From contig NZ_JBEWSZ010000001.1 of NCBI RefSeq assembly GCF_040537815.1, positions 3,224,001 through 3,288,000 of the forward strand: a stretch of DNA of 64,000 nucleotides. Reading direction: 5' to 3'. Of this stretch, positions 1 through 8,849 are shown piece after piece. The notes below the pieces were generated by a model. That model made no database searches and was not told the DNA's origin. It was given only the letters and a program-made list of their open reading frames with translations. Position 1 is the stretch's first letter. Each line of letters opens with the position of its first letter. The DNA comes from Mesorhizobium shangrilense (lineage in GTDB: Bacteria; Pseudomonadota; Alphaproteobacteria; Rhizobiales; Rhizobiaceae). A program made the translations under genes and the position numbers.

Positions 1-963
1 GCCCGAGCGTTCAGCGATTCCCTCGCGCACGATGCGAAAAGCTTGGCCTGGCAAGGCCAGGCCCATCGCCTCATATTCGATCAGCTCTGCGATGGTGAAG
101 CAGTCGTGTGTCTCGACAAGGTCGAGATCATCCAAGGTCAACATAGAGGTATCGAGCGCCATTGCCCAAGCCCGCCTCGCACCATCAAAGGCGATCGGAT
201 CGCGCCGGCTCAGCGCCATGAGGTCATTGGCATGGCTTCTGGCGCGAAATGCGATCGCGCGTGACATGCGGGCTGCTGTCCCCTCGTCCGCTATGACGAT
301 GGCTACAGCCCCATCTGACACCAGGGAGCAATCGGTTCGCCGAAGAGGGGCGGCGACATAGGGGTTGCGCTCCGATACCGTGTTACAGAAGTCAAAACCC
401 AGATCTTTGCGCATATGCGCAACCGGATTGGCGATGCCGTTGCGATGGTTCTTCGCGGCGATCATCGCCAGTTCCTCGGACCTGTCGCCATGGCGCTGAA
501 AATAGGTCTGCGCGATGCGCCCGAACACGCCCGCAAAACCACCTTCCACGTCTGCCTCTTCCTTGCGATAGCAGCCAGACATCAGGACATCGCCGACCTC
601 GCTGGAAGGCAGGCCAGTCATCTTTTCGGCGCCGATCACCAGAGCGATCCGTCCACGACCGGCCTCGACGAAATCAAGGGCGCCGAAAAGAGCTGCGGAA
701 CCCGTCGCACAGGCGTTTTCGAACCGCACCGCAGGCGTTGCGGCAAGCCCGTGATGACTCATGCCGACCAGTGCTGCCTGAAAATCCTGACGCGAAAAGC
801 CGTTGTTGTAGACGCCAACGAAGATGCCATCGACGTCGGCCGGTCCGACGCCGGCGTGGTCGAGCGCCGGGCCAACGACCTCTGCCATCAACGTTTCGGT
901 GTCGGGAGCGGCGGACTTGCCGAAACTGGTGTGAGCCCAACCAATCATCTGCGCTTTGGCCAT
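1..963 (-). CDS. Thiolase-like acetyl-CoA acetyltransferase, 3' end outside window
   Basis: The minus strand is open from an ATG at 963 to base 1 (321 codons), so the C-terminus is missing. An AAAGGAAC ribosome site precedes the ATG. The protein begins MAKAQMIGWAHTSFGKS, has the nucleophile-like ENACATGSAAL segment near residue 90 and VETHDCFTIAELIEYE near residue 290. The HDCF motif is typical of the SCP2/lipid-transfer branch of thiolases rather than of biosynthetic thiolases with GHP. It lies 80 bp downstream of the class III aminotransferase and is probably the last visible gene of the ABC importer operon. The role is inferred: thiolytic cleavage or condensation of an acyl-CoA derived from the imported substrate. 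Family assignment is firm, substrate unknown. Confidence 0.85.
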   Translation of the reverse strand, partial: MAKAQMIGWAHTSFGKSAAPDTETLMAEVVGPALDHAGVGPADVDGIFVGVYNNGFSRQDFQAALVGMSHHGLAATPAVRFENACATGSAALFGALDFVEAGRGRIALVIGAEKMTGLPSSEVGDVLMSGCYRKEEADVEGGFAGVFGRIAQTYFQRHGDRSEELAMIAAKNHRNGIANPVAHMRKDLGFDFCNTVSERNPYVAAPLRRTDCSLVSDGAVAIVIADEGTAARMSRAIAFRARSHANDLMALSRRDPIAFDGARRAWAMALDTSMLTLDDLDLVETHDCFTIAELIEYEAMGLALPGQAFRIVREGIAERSG

Positions 964-1043
964 AACTGTTCCTTTCGGCGCTCTAAGGGTGCCGTCCAAT
1001 CAGCCAGTTCTTCTGATTGCGGCAGGCACTGCCGCCATTTCGG

Positions 1044-2408
1044 TCAGGCGCTCGCGCGCAATTCCGGCTCCGCCGAAATCTCTTTCTCGAAAGCGCGAAT
1101 GCCGGCGGTGAACGACTCTATCAGTTCCTCGATTTCCGCCTCGCTGATCGTCAGAGGAGGACAGACCATCAGCCACTCTCCAAACGAACCGCCGGCGGTG
1201 CGCCGGGAAAACAGCAGCAGTCCATGGTCGCGGCAGATCATTCCTATCCGCTCGCTCGCCCGCATCTCTGCCGGGAACGGTTCCTTGCTTACCTGGTCTG
1301 CGACGATCTCGACGGCCATATGCAGTCCAAGCCCGCGAATGTCGCCGATGATGCCGGTCTTGCCTTTGATTTCTTCCAATCGGGACCTGATCAGCGCGCC
1401 CAGGGTCCGCGCTCGCTCCATCAGGCCGTCCTCCTCCACGACCTGAAGAACCATGTCGGACGCAGCGCAGCTGACGGGATTGGCCGAGTAGGTATGGCCG
1501 TGCTTGAAGCCGCCCGAACGGCGGACATCCTGGACCATATCGGCTGACGCCAGGACCACGCCAAGCGGGGCATACGAGCCGCTGACACCCTTGGCGAGCG
1601 TGACGATATCGGGCCGGCAATCCAGCCAGTGATGACCGGCGAGAAACTTGCCTGTCCTCCCGGCACCGCTCATGATCTCGTCATAGATCAGCATGACGCC
1701 GTAACGGTCACATATCTCGCGGATGCGGGTGGAATAGCTGTCTGGGGAAACCAGGGCTCCAGTCGACACGCCGCCGATCGGTTCGATCATGAAGGCGAGG
1801 ATGGTTTCGGGGCCTTCCCTGAGGATCGTTTCTTCCAGCTGCCGCACACAGCGGTCGACGACATCCTGTTCACTTTCGCCGGCCGGGCGCCGATACATCA
1901 GCGGCGCGTCAATCTTTGGCATTTCGACAAACATCGGCCTGTAGGCTGCCGCATAGTCGGGGTCGCCGGTGATGCCGAGAAGCGCCGTCGTCGCACCATG
2001 ATAGGAAGGGATGCGGCTGATGATCTTGAAGCGTGATGCCTGGCCCCGCGCCACCGCCACCTGACGGGCGAATTTGATAGCGGCCTCATTGGCCTCAGAA
2101 CCGCCGGAGACGAAGAAGGCGGCGCCATAATTCCAGTTGCTCAAGCGCTCGAGCCTCGCGGCCAACCGCTCATTGGGGTCGTTGTCCCATCGCATGCTGT
2201 GCGCGTAGATGATGCGGTCCATCTGGTCGCGCATCGCTTCGAGCACCCTGGGGTGGGCATGGCCGACATTGACCGAAATGGCGCCCGACGATCCATCCAG
2301 CAGACGGCGACCGGTGCTGTCCCAGATATAGACGCCTTCACCGCGGACGACCTTGGGGAATTCCTTCGTGCCTTCGGGCGTGATGAAATGCTGATAGCGC
2401 AGTGTCAT
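1044..2408 (-). CDS. Class III PLP-dependent aminotransferase
   Basis: The 454-residue length is normal for class III omega-aminotransferases. The signatures are SGGSEANEAAIK (about 101-112), the SYHGAT segment (135-140), the cofactor aspartate in YDEIMSGAGRTG (D243) and the Schiff-base lysine in TLAKGVSG (K273). It transfers an amino group from an amine or omega-amino acid to a keto acid in the cytoplasm. It follows the TetR gene by 37 bp in the same direction, so it is probably co-transcribed with the importer at 3.3-6.0 kb. The imported compound may therefore be an amine or amino acid. Exact substrate cannot be read from sequence. Confidence 0.9.
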   Translation of the reverse strand: MTLRYQHFITPEGTKEFPKVVRGEGVYIWDSTGRRLLDGSSGAISVNVGHAHPRVLEAMRDQMDRIIYAHSMRWDNDPNERLAARLERLSNWNYGAAFFVSGGSEANEAAIKFARQVAVARGQASRFKIISRIPSYHGATTALLGITGDPDYAAAYRPMFVEMPKIDAPLMYRRPAGESEQDVVDRCVRQLEETILREGPETILAFMIEPIGGVSTGALVSPDSYSTRIREICDRYGVMLIYDEIMSGAGRTGKFLAGHHWLDCRPDIVTLAKGVSGSYAPLGVVLASADMVQDVRRSGGFKHGHTYSANPVSCAASDMVLQVVEEDGLMERARTLGALIRSRLEEIKGKTGIIGDIRGLGLHMAVEIVADQVSKEPFPAEMRASERIGMICRDHGLLLFSRRTAGGSFGEWLMVCPPLTISEAEIEELIESFTAGIRAFEKEISAEPELRASA

Positions 2409-2445
2409 GAGTATCCTCGCACTGTTGCCTGCGGGGCGGGTCTTT

Positions 2446-3267
2446 TCAGGACCGCTTGGCAGGGTAAGAGAAACCGTTGAGTGGGGAATTCGCCGTCAGC
2501 AGCTTCGGGTCGGGGTCAGAGCCGAACAGCATCCGATGGCGCGTGAAGGCCAGGAGTTCCGCCACGTGCTCGTCATTGCGCGGATCGTCGGGGAACGCCG
2601 CGCCAAAAATCTCGTCGACATAGATACGGGTCATGATCTCGTCGGCAAACGCACTCGTTGCGTGCCCGATGAACCGGTCGAAGGCCGCGGGGACCGGCTG
2701 CTTCGCATGATCCCTGGCGATGGCCGAGAGTATTTCCGCCCATTGGGCCGTCAGCCTCAGCCAGACCGCGTTGGCATCCGCATCCTGCCGCTTCATCTGG
2801 AACAATGATCGAAAGAACATCCGGCGGCGGCGGAACGCTCCCACGATTTCGATGAACGTCGCCTTCATCTGGGAGAAGAGGTCGACAAATTCGTCGCCTT
2901 CGGGAATTGCCGGCGCGATATCGACCGCGGCGAACTCCGAGAAGACCTCAAGCACCAGGTCGCGGATGCTGTCGAAATGCAGGTAGAATGTTCCTGCCGC
3001 GACCTTTGCCTTTCCGGTGATCGAGCCAATTGTGAGGCTGGCAAGGTCGCTTTCCGTCAAGCAATCGAACGCCGCCCGCTTCAGTTTTGCGCGCGTCCGC
3101 GCGCTCTTGCCTTCGCCACCCGCGCCTTTGATCTGCGCATTCAGGGCGGCGACGTAGCGATCACCCAATGCCAGATGAGGTCCGGTGGAGCCTGCTTGGC
3201 CCTGACTTGGCGGGGTTCGAACCGGCGAGGCGCTTGGCGCGTTGTCATCCGTCATCTCGTCCCCCAT
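2446..3267 (-). CDS. TetR family transcriptional regulator
   Basis: The 273-residue protein carries an N-terminal TetR helix-turn-helix at about residues 57-100, including the segments LASLTIGSITGKAKVAAGTFYLHF and FDSIRDLV, preceded by an unusually long, disordered, Ser/Pro/Gly-rich leader of about 40 residues. The C-terminal half is helical and should bind a ligand. The ATG at 3267 overlaps the stop of the ABC ATPase gene (TGATG). A second ATG at 3255 has the better ribosome site (GGGGGA just upstream) and may be the real start. Being inside the operon, it is likely to control it, and the perfect palindrome at 6072-6105 is the obvious operator candidate. Confidence 0.88.
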   Translation of the reverse strand: MGDEMTDDNAPSASPVRTPPSQGQAGSTGPHLALGDRYVAALNAQIKGAGGEGKSARTRAKLKRAAFDCLTESDLASLTIGSITGKAKVAAGTFYLHFDSIRDLVLEVFSEFAAVDIAPAIPEGDEFVDLFSQMKATFIEIVGAFRRRRMFFRSLFQMKRQDADANAVWLRLTAQWAEILSAIARDHAKQPVPAAFDRFIGHATSAFADEIMTRIYVDEIFGAAFPDDPRNDEHVAELLAFTRHRMLFGSDPDPKLLTANSPLNGFSYPAKRS

Positions 3268-4142
3268 CAGGAAGCCGCCGCGAGGAGCGTGCGGTCAGGC
3301 AGTGCCTCCCCGACCAGTCGCTCGAATTGACGGGCGAGCTCGGTGAGGTCGAGGGCAGCTTTCTTTTCGCCCGACAGATCCATCACCACCTTGCCGCGAT
3401 GCATCATCAGCACTCGATCAGTGTGGCTGAGTGCATGACCAAGATCATGCGTGACCATGACTGTCGTGATGTCTTGTGCGCGCACGATCTCCTCGGTTAC
3501 GTCGGCCACGACTTTCGCACGCTTGGGATCAAGCGCCGACACGTGCTCATCCAGCAGCAGAACGCGCGGATTGCGGACTGCAGCCATCGCCATCGCCACT
3601 GCCTGGCGCTGCCCTCCGGAGAGAGTGCCCGTGGATTCACCGAGCCGATCTTCCAGCCCCATGCCAAATCGCTGAAGCGCGCTTTTTGCGGCCACCCGCA
3701 CCGCGTCGCGATCATATCTGCGAAGACGGAAGGCACGCTCCCTTCCCATCACTGCCAATGCGAAATTCTCCTCGATACTGAGCGAGGAAAGCACGTTGTG
3801 CTCGGGGTTCTGGCGAACGAGCGCAATCTTGAAAGCCCTCTGCCACGAGGGCTTTTCGCTCATATCCTCGTCGTCGATATGCAGGGATCCCTCATCAAGG
3901 AGCAATGTCCCCATGAGGATTGAAAGCAGGGTGGACTTGCCAGCGCCGTTGGAGCCGATCAGTGCAACGTAGGAACCGCGTGCGACATCGATGGTCAAAT
4001 CATCCAGCGCGGTGAAGACTTCCTTCTTGCCAAGGCCTGCAAAACGCTTCGTCGCGTGGCGAAGCCGTATGGCAGGTGAATCGATAGCTTTGCGTCGCTC
4101 AGAGAAGGGTGGTGACACGATCGTTCTCCAAGAATTGCACAT
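3267..4142 (-). CDS. ABC transporter ATP-binding protein (PF04392-type importer)
   Basis: This is a 291-residue ATPase with Walker A GSNGAGKST (63-71), signature LSGGQRQ (174-180), Walker B VLLLDEH (194-200) and a switch histidine in VMVTHDLGHAL. The last Walker B residue pair is DEH rather than DEP. It overlaps the permease gene by 44 bp if the ATG at 4142 is used; a GTG at 4118 would shorten the overlap. It energises the permease encoded upstream. In other bacteria this three-gene arrangement, with a PF04392 binding protein, is annotated as an amino-acid-like or tryptophan importer (TrpXYZ), but the substrate here is unknown. Confidence 0.9.
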   Translation of the reverse strand: MCNSWRTIVSPPFSERRKAIDSPAIRLRHATKRFAGLGKKEVFTALDDLTIDVARGSYVALIGSNGAGKSTLLSILMGTLLLDEGSLHIDDEDMSEKPSWQRAFKIALVRQNPEHNVLSSLSIEENFALAVMGRERAFRLRRYDRDAVRVAAKSALQRFGMGLEDRLGESTGTLSGGQRQAVAMAMAAVRNPRVLLLDEHVSALDPKRAKVVADVTEEIVRAQDITTVMVTHDLGHALSHTDRVLMMHRGKVVMDLSGEKKAALDLTELARQFERLVGEALPDRTLLAAAS

Positions 4143-5049
4143 GTTTGCGCCGACGGGCCCGCCAGCCTTCGAACCCGGAAATCGTAAGCGTGCCTTTTCC
4201 GTGAATGCGGGCTGCGATAAAGGCGAACACCAGCAGCGCGGTGATCAACCGAACGGAGTTTGGCGGAATGCCCATTCTGAGGCTGAGTGCCACGATACAG
4301 CGATAGATGATGACGCCGATGATAACGGAGGTCACCCCGACGGCGACTTTGTCGGAACGAATGACGCTGGTCCCAATCGTCAATGCCGCCAGACCGACCA
4401 CGATTACGCCGCCCTGGATAGAGACATCCATGAACCCCTGGCTCTGCGCCACCAGTGCTCCCGATGCCGCCGCCAGTGAATTGGCCAGCATGAGGCCGAG
4501 AATCTGGTGCATCTCCGTCCGGATGCCCAGACTTCGTGCGGTCTGTATGTTCAACCCGCTTGCGCGTGTCGCCAGGCCGTATCCGGTGTGCAGAAGCCAG
4601 ACCAGGAAGGTCGCGAAAATCAAGGTCACAATGCCCGCCACAAGAATCGAAGCAGACTGGTTGCGGAGCCCCAAATTCTCTGCCCAGGTGAACAAGGTCT
4701 CGACCCGGACGAGAGAAACATTGCCTGTGCCCATCACGGCGATGCTGACGGACCACGCCGCTGTCGTCATGAGAATACCGGCGAGGAGAACGTTCATCTG
4801 AAGGATTACGTGCAGCAGGGCTGTAACAAGTCCTGCAAGCGCGCCGGCACACATGCCGAGCAGCAGTGAGCTGACCGGATCGAATCCCATGAGAAGGCTG
4901 CTCGCGGCAGCCGCACCGCCGAGGCCGAACGAGCCTTCAAGCGTCAAATCAGGCAGGCTGAGCACGTTGATCGCCAGGTAAATACCAAGCGCTAGAGGTC
5001 CATAGAGGAGCCCTATCTGGGCCCCGATCACGAGCACATCGATCAGCAT
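4099..5049 (-). CDS. ABC transporter permease (BPD_transp_2 type)
   Basis: The 316-residue hydrophobic protein has about eight predicted membrane spans and the LivH/RbsC-like fold. Typical segments include LALGIYLAINVLSLPDLTLEG near the N-terminus, LGLMLANSLAAASGALVAQSQG in the middle and GGVIVVGLAALTIG before the last spans. It forms the transmembrane pore of the importer with the ATPase at 3267-4142 and receives substrate from the periplasmic protein at 5060-6025. It starts 10 bp after the binding-protein gene, so the genes are translationally close. The family is certain; substrate is not visible. Confidence 0.9.
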   Translation of the reverse strand: MLIDVLVIGAQIGLLYGPLALGIYLAINVLSLPDLTLEGSFGLGGAAAASSLLMGFDPVSSLLLGMCAGALAGLVTALLHVILQMNVLLAGILMTTAAWSVSIAVMGTGNVSLVRVETLFTWAENLGLRNQSASILVAGIVTLIFATFLVWLLHTGYGLATRASGLNIQTARSLGIRTEMHQILGLMLANSLAAASGALVAQSQGFMDVSIQGGVIVVGLAALTIGTSVIRSDKVAVGVTSVIIGVIIYRCIVALSLRMGIPPNSVRLITALLVFAFIAARIHGKGTLTISGFEGWRARRRKHVQFLENDRVTTLL

Positions 5050-5059
5050 CGAATCCGCC

Positions 5060-6025
5060 TCAGTAGGTTTTGACTGCTGAGGTCATCATAGTCGCGGGGA
5101 TCTTGAGCCCCAAGGCGTCCGCCTCGGTCTTGTTGATCTCGAAGCCAGCGATCTTGGGAATGATGACCGGTGTCGTGGCGGGGTTGGCGCCCTTCAGCAC
5201 TGCCACCACAAGGTCGGCCGCCCTCGTTCCAACAGTCACATAACTGTAGCTGCCAGCCAGGATCGCGCCACCCTTGACCGCATCGGACGTGCAGCCGAAC
5301 ACTGGAAGCTTGGCATCCTTGGCGACCTTCAGCGCTCCTGCCATGCCAGAGATCGTTGTCGTGTCACAGGGAAACTCGATTGCCTGAACGCGTCCCACAA
5401 GCGATTGTGCCGCCTGGGTGGTTTCGCCGGCATTGGCGATACCCGCGGTGACGTGCTTCAAACCCTTGCCTTCGATGTGCGCTACGGCGCGCGCTGCCAG
5501 CGGATCACCGGCGGGGTCGCCAACCTTATAGATCAGGCCGATGGTCTCGATCGTCGGCAGGATGCTCAGCATGCCGTCGATTTCCGATTCAACAGGAAGA
5601 GGATCCGAAACGCCCGTCATGTTGCCGCCGGGCTTTTTGAGGGACTGAACGATGCCCGCCTCGACGGGTGTCGACACGCCGATAAACACTACCGGAACTG
5701 TCTTGGTCGCCTGCTGTATGGACTGAGCCGCGGCGGTGCCAATGACCACGATGAGATCGCAGCCACCGCTGGCAAATTGCTGCGCGATCGTCTGTTGTGT
5801 CGCGGCATCAGCTTCGGGGTTCTGGATATTCTGGACGATCTTTTCGCCACCCGAGGCCTTCAGGCCGTCGTTCATCCCTTTCAGGATGTCATCAATGACA
5901 GGCGCCGACGCATATCTGTTCACACAGACTGTCTTGCCGGAAAGCGCAGCATCCTCCGCCTTAGCGGCCACTGCGGAAGCGAAAGTCAAACCTGCAACCG
6001 TCGACAGTGCGATCAGTGACTTCAT
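5060..6025 (-). CDS. ABC transporter substrate-binding protein, PF04392 family
   Basis: The 321-residue protein begins with a Sec signal peptide (MKSLIALSTVAGLTFASAVA, probably cut after AKA). The mature part has the PF04392 features: VIGTAAAQSIQQAT (about 95-108), the VFIGVSTPVEAGIV segment, GGNMTGVSDPLPVE and the C-terminal VGTRAADLVVAVLKGANP. It captures a small molecule in the periplasm for the permease encoded next to it. It is the first gene of the minus-strand operon, and its promoter region carries the 34-bp palindrome at 6072-6105. Family members are often labelled tryptophan or tyrosine binders, but only on indirect evidence. Confidence 0.9.
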   Translation of the reverse strand: MKSLIALSTVAGLTFASAVAAKAEDAALSGKTVCVNRYASAPVIDDILKGMNDGLKASGGEKIVQNIQNPEADAATQQTIAQQFASGGCDLIVVIGTAAAQSIQQATKTVPVVFIGVSTPVEAGIVQSLKKPGGNMTGVSDPLPVESEIDGMLSILPTIETIGLIYKVGDPAGDPLAARAVAHIEGKGLKHVTAGIANAGETTQAAQSLVGRVQAIEFPCDTTTISGMAGALKVAKDAKLPVFGCTSDAVKGGAILAGSYSYVTVGTRAADLVVAVLKGANPATTPVIIPKIAGFEINKTEADALGLKIPATMMTSAVKTY

Positions 6026-6071
6026 GTCAGTTCCCCGTGTTTGGCCGCCTTGCCAGCAGCGCTTGTCTGTT

Positions 6072-6105
6072 CAAATTATGAAACTGAATGCAGTTTCATA
6101 ATTTG
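6072..6105. promoter_or_regulatory. Perfect 15-bp-arm palindrome, probable operator of the ABC operon
   Basis: The arms CAAATTATGAAACTG (6072-6086) and CAGTTTCATAATTTG (6091-6105) are exact reverse complements around AATG. The site ends 46 bp upstream of the binding-protein start codon. On the minus strand it contains a CATAAT -10-like hexamer (6080-6075), which would give a leader of roughly 40 bases. Its size and symmetry suit a TetR dimer or pair of dimers, and a TetR gene lies in the operon. No U-run follows, so a terminator role is unlikely. Confidence 0.65.
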
Positions 6106-6211
6106 TCAATCCGCACAGCGAAAGATTTGTCGCAAGCTGGTCATTGTTCGGCGCGACGGATGTTGCATGTCGGTCGGCGACATGTATGGTTTCCTGCACT
6201 CGGGGGGGGCA

Positions 6212-6979
6212 ATGACGGGCAAATTCTCGTATGAAGTCGCAGGTCAGTTGAAGGCCTATGTCTATCGTCTGATCGATCCGCGGTGCGGTGAAACCTTTTA
6301 CGTCGGCAAAGGGCGCGGCGATCGGGTGTTCCAGCATGCGCTTGAGGCATGTGTTCCCGCCGAAGATGAACCCGGCATCATGTCGCCGAAACTTGATCGA
6401 ATCAGGGAAATTCGTAGCGCAAACGTCTCGGTCGAATACGTGATCCATCGGCATGGCATGGATGACGACACGGCTTATCAGGTCGAAGCCGCTCTGATCG
6501 ATGCCTATCCGTCGCTTCACAACGCCGTCCGAGGACACCATGCCTCAATCTATGGCATGGCAACAGTCGAGGGACTTCTCCAACGCTATAATCTGCCCCA
6601 GTTGGCTTTGGGGCAAGAACACAAACTTCTGGCGATCACGATCAACAAACTGCGCGGACGGCGCGACCACAAGGTTATCTTTGACCTGATCCGTTATTGC
6701 TGGCCTCTCCGTCAGAAACGAGCCGAAACCGTCGAATATGTGCTGGCGGTCGATCGAGGTGTAGCCGTAGGCGTTTTCAAGCCTCTTAGATGGAAGCCGG
6801 CGCGCGCAGCGGACTTCCCGGACATTGCCAATATCGAAGATGAAATGGACCGCTTGGCATTTCAAGGAGAGCGGGCGCCACAAGACATCTGGGACTTTTA
6901 CGTCGGCGAGCACGGCAAGCGGATCAGTCCAATTGATCTGCCGCCTGCCCGACAGGCATGTCGCTACATAAACTGCTGA
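6212..6979 (+). CDS. GIY-YIG nuclease domain protein (LEM-3-like)
   Basis: The 255-residue protein has a GIY-YIG core near its N-terminus: AYVYRLIDP, then ETFYVGKGRGDRVFQHA with the conserved arginine, and a later VEAALIDAYP with the usual glutamate. The remaining 140 residues have no domain I recognise, but keep a sharp YVLAVDRGVAVGVFKPL segment. The ATG at 6212 follows a G-run that may act as ribosome site; an in-frame ATG at 6167 is possible. It stands alone between the ABC operon and the AsnC gene. A role in DNA or RNA cleavage is inferred from the fold only. Similar LEM-3-like proteins are scattered in bacteria without known function. Confidence 0.75.
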   Translation: MTGKFSYEVAGQLKAYVYRLIDPRCGETFYVGKGRGDRVFQHALEACVPAEDEPGIMSPKLDRIREIRSANVSVEYVIHRHGMDDDTAYQVEAALIDAYPSLHNAVRGHHASIYGMATVEGLLQRYNLPQLALGQEHKLLAITINKLRGRRDHKVIFDLIRYCWPLRQKRAETVEYVLAVDRGVAVGVFKPLRWKPARAADFPDIANIEDEMDRLAFQGERAPQDIWDFYVGEHGKRISPIDLPPARQACRYINC

Positions 6980-7150
6980 AGACTACGCTCACTGTCCGTT
7001 GGACGCGGGTTAGACTAGCTGTCGAAAATGACGACACTCTTGCCGCCTCTGGCCAACTCGAGAGCGGCATTCAGTCCTGTCACGCCTGCGGCCCGCTGTA
7101 TAGTTTTGCTGCGTCCTGGAAGGCTCGGCGACTACGAACCGGACCGCGTC

Positions 7151-7636
7151 TTAACGCGTTTCGTCGAAATGGATGTGGGGCTCGAACTTGATGGTCTTGA
7201 TCGCAAAATAGCTGTTGATCGACTGGATCTGCGGAACGACCGACAATGGCTCTGCAATGGTTCGTTCGAAATCGGCCATATCCGTGAAAACGGAGACGAA
7301 CAGCAGATCCCGGCTGCCGGTGACGTTGTACAAGATAATCACCTCGGGAATGTTTCTGATCAGGCGGATCGCTTCGTCACGGCCCTTCCGATCGTGGCTG
7401 TTCAGCCTCGCTTCCGTGATTGTGACCAGTCTGGAGCCGACCTTGTCGGGATTGACCAGCACGATCTCCCTTTCGATGTAGCCGGTTTCGCGCAGGCGCC
7501 GGACCCTGCGCAGACATGATGCTGGCGAGGTGCCGACCTCTGTGGCGAGGTCGGCGTTGGTGATCCTGCTGTCGCGCTGCAGCCGGTTCAATATCTTTCG
7601 GTCGATTTGGTCCAGGTCCGCACGTCGCGTCGACAT
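7151..7636 (-). CDS. Lrp/AsnC family transcriptional regulator
   Basis: The 161-residue protein has an N-terminal helix-turn-helix (LDQIDRKILNRLQRDSRITNADLATEVG, then SPASCLRRVRRL) and a C-terminal RAM/AsnC ligand domain (IPEVIILYNVTGSRDLLFVS). I chose the ATG at 7636 because GGGAAG lies just upstream of it; a longer TTG start at 7654 would put that ribosome site inside the gene. It is divergent from the threonine aldolase gene with 145 bp between them. By family habit it should respond to an amino acid and control the neighbour. Confidence 0.92.
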   Translation of the reverse strand: MSTRRADLDQIDRKILNRLQRDSRITNADLATEVGTSPASCLRRVRRLRETGYIEREIVLVNPDKVGSRLVTITEARLNSHDRKGRDEAIRLIRNIPEVIILYNVTGSRDLLFVSVFTDMADFERTIAEPLSVVPQIQSINSYFAIKTIKFEPHIHFDETR

Positions 7637-7781
7637 TTTACTTCCCAAATTCAAGAGTGAAATTTTCTACCAAACAGACGGACAGAAACCATATCCAATT
7701 TCATTCAATGGTCAACTTCTGTCGGAAAAACGCACTTCATCCCGATATCGTCACCTGATGTAAATATCTTGAAAGAGCCGG

Positions 7782-8834
7782 ATGACGACGCGATTGGATT
7801 TCAGAAGTGACACTTTGACGGTGCCAAGCAAGACGATGCGGGCACGCATGGCCGATGCGGAAGTCGGGGACGACTACTACCGCGAAGACCCGACGATCCG
7901 TGCCCTGGAAGAATATGCGGCGGAGCTTTTGGGCAAGGAGGCGGCGCTGTTCGTGCTCAGCGGTACAATGGGCAATCTGGTTTCGATCAGGGCACAGGTG
8001 CCGCATGGATCGGCCACGATCGTCAGCAGCACTTCGCACATACACATCAACGAAACCGGTCATCTGGCTGCGGTGTGCGGGCTGACCTCCCACCCGCTGC
8101 CGACGCCAGATGGCCGGTACCCGCTGGAACTGCTGAATACCTTCGCACCCGTGCAGGCGAGCAACCAGAGACCTTCGGTCCTCAATCCGACGCTCAAGCT
8201 GATCTGTGTCGAGAACACCCACAATGGCGAGGGCGGACGCTGCCTGGACGTCGACTATCTCACCGAGCTCAGGAGTTTCGCTTCGGCCCGTGGGCTGGTG
8301 TTCCATATGGACGGTGCGCGTTTCTTCAACGCGGCGGTCGCTCTTTCCCGAAAGCCTTCCGACCTCGCCAATCCCGTCGACAGCGTAACGGTTTGCCTTT
8401 CGAAGGGTCTCGGAGCACCAGGCGGCTCGATCGTCGCCGGCAGTCGCGCATTCGTCGAAGAGGCGCGGCACTGGCGCCAGATGGTCGGCGGCGGAATGCG
8501 GCAGGCCGGCGTCTTGGCTGCGGCCGGCCTGATGGCACTACGCGAGAACATCGACGATCTGGCGATCGACCACGCCAATGCGAAGCGTCTCGCCAACGGG
8601 CTCAAGGAAATGGGTCTCGACGTCAACACCGCCGCTGTCGAGACCAACATCGTCATGGCTTATGTACCGGACGAATTCGGCGATCCGCGTGCGTTCCATT
8701 CTCGCTTGGCCGATGCCGGGGTTCTTGCCCTGTCCCCGAAAGGCAAGAGGTTGCGCTTCGTCACGCATCGCGATTTGTCGACCGCGGATGTCGAGACCGC
8801 TCTCGAGCGGATTCACAAGATCACGCGCATCTAA
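7782..8834 (+). CDS. ltaE: Low-specificity L-threonine aldolase
   Basis: The 350-residue protein is a type I PLP fold enzyme of the beta-eliminating lyase family (PF01212). It begins with the family motif LDFRSDTLTVPS, has DDYYREDPTI, the HIHINETGH histidine region, HMDGARFFNAAVAL with the cofactor aspartate, and the Schiff-base lysine in VCLSKGLGAPGGS. It cleaves L-threonine or L-allo-threonine to glycine and acetaldehyde, or related beta-hydroxy amino acids. It starts a tight plus-strand run with the SMP-30 protein 15 bp downstream, and is divergent from an AsnC regulator. Confidence 0.92.
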   Translation: MTTRLDFRSDTLTVPSKTMRARMADAEVGDDYYREDPTIRALEEYAAELLGKEAALFVLSGTMGNLVSIRAQVPHGSATIVSSTSHIHINETGHLAAVCGLTSHPLPTPDGRYPLELLNTFAPVQASNQRPSVLNPTLKLICVENTHNGEGGRCLDVDYLTELRSFASARGLVFHMDGARFFNAAVALSRKPSDLANPVDSVTVCLSKGLGAPGGSIVAGSRAFVEEARHWRQMVGGGMRQAGVLAAAGLMALRENIDDLAIDHANAKRLANGLKEMGLDVNTAAVETNIVMAYVPDEFGDPRAFHSRLADAGVLALSPKGKRLRFVTHRDLSTADVETALERIHKITRI

Positions 8835-8849
8835 TTCTGGGAACAAGAC

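Noticed and set aside
415..1446. 343-codon plus-strand open frame across the thiolase and aminotransferase genes
   Set aside because: Antisense to two genes with clear motifs, spans their boundary and shows no recognisable fold.
6072..6105. Palindrome as a transcription terminator
   Set aside because: It lies upstream of a minus-strand gene and of a plus-strand gene, lacks a T-run and is AT-rich, so an operator is the better reading.
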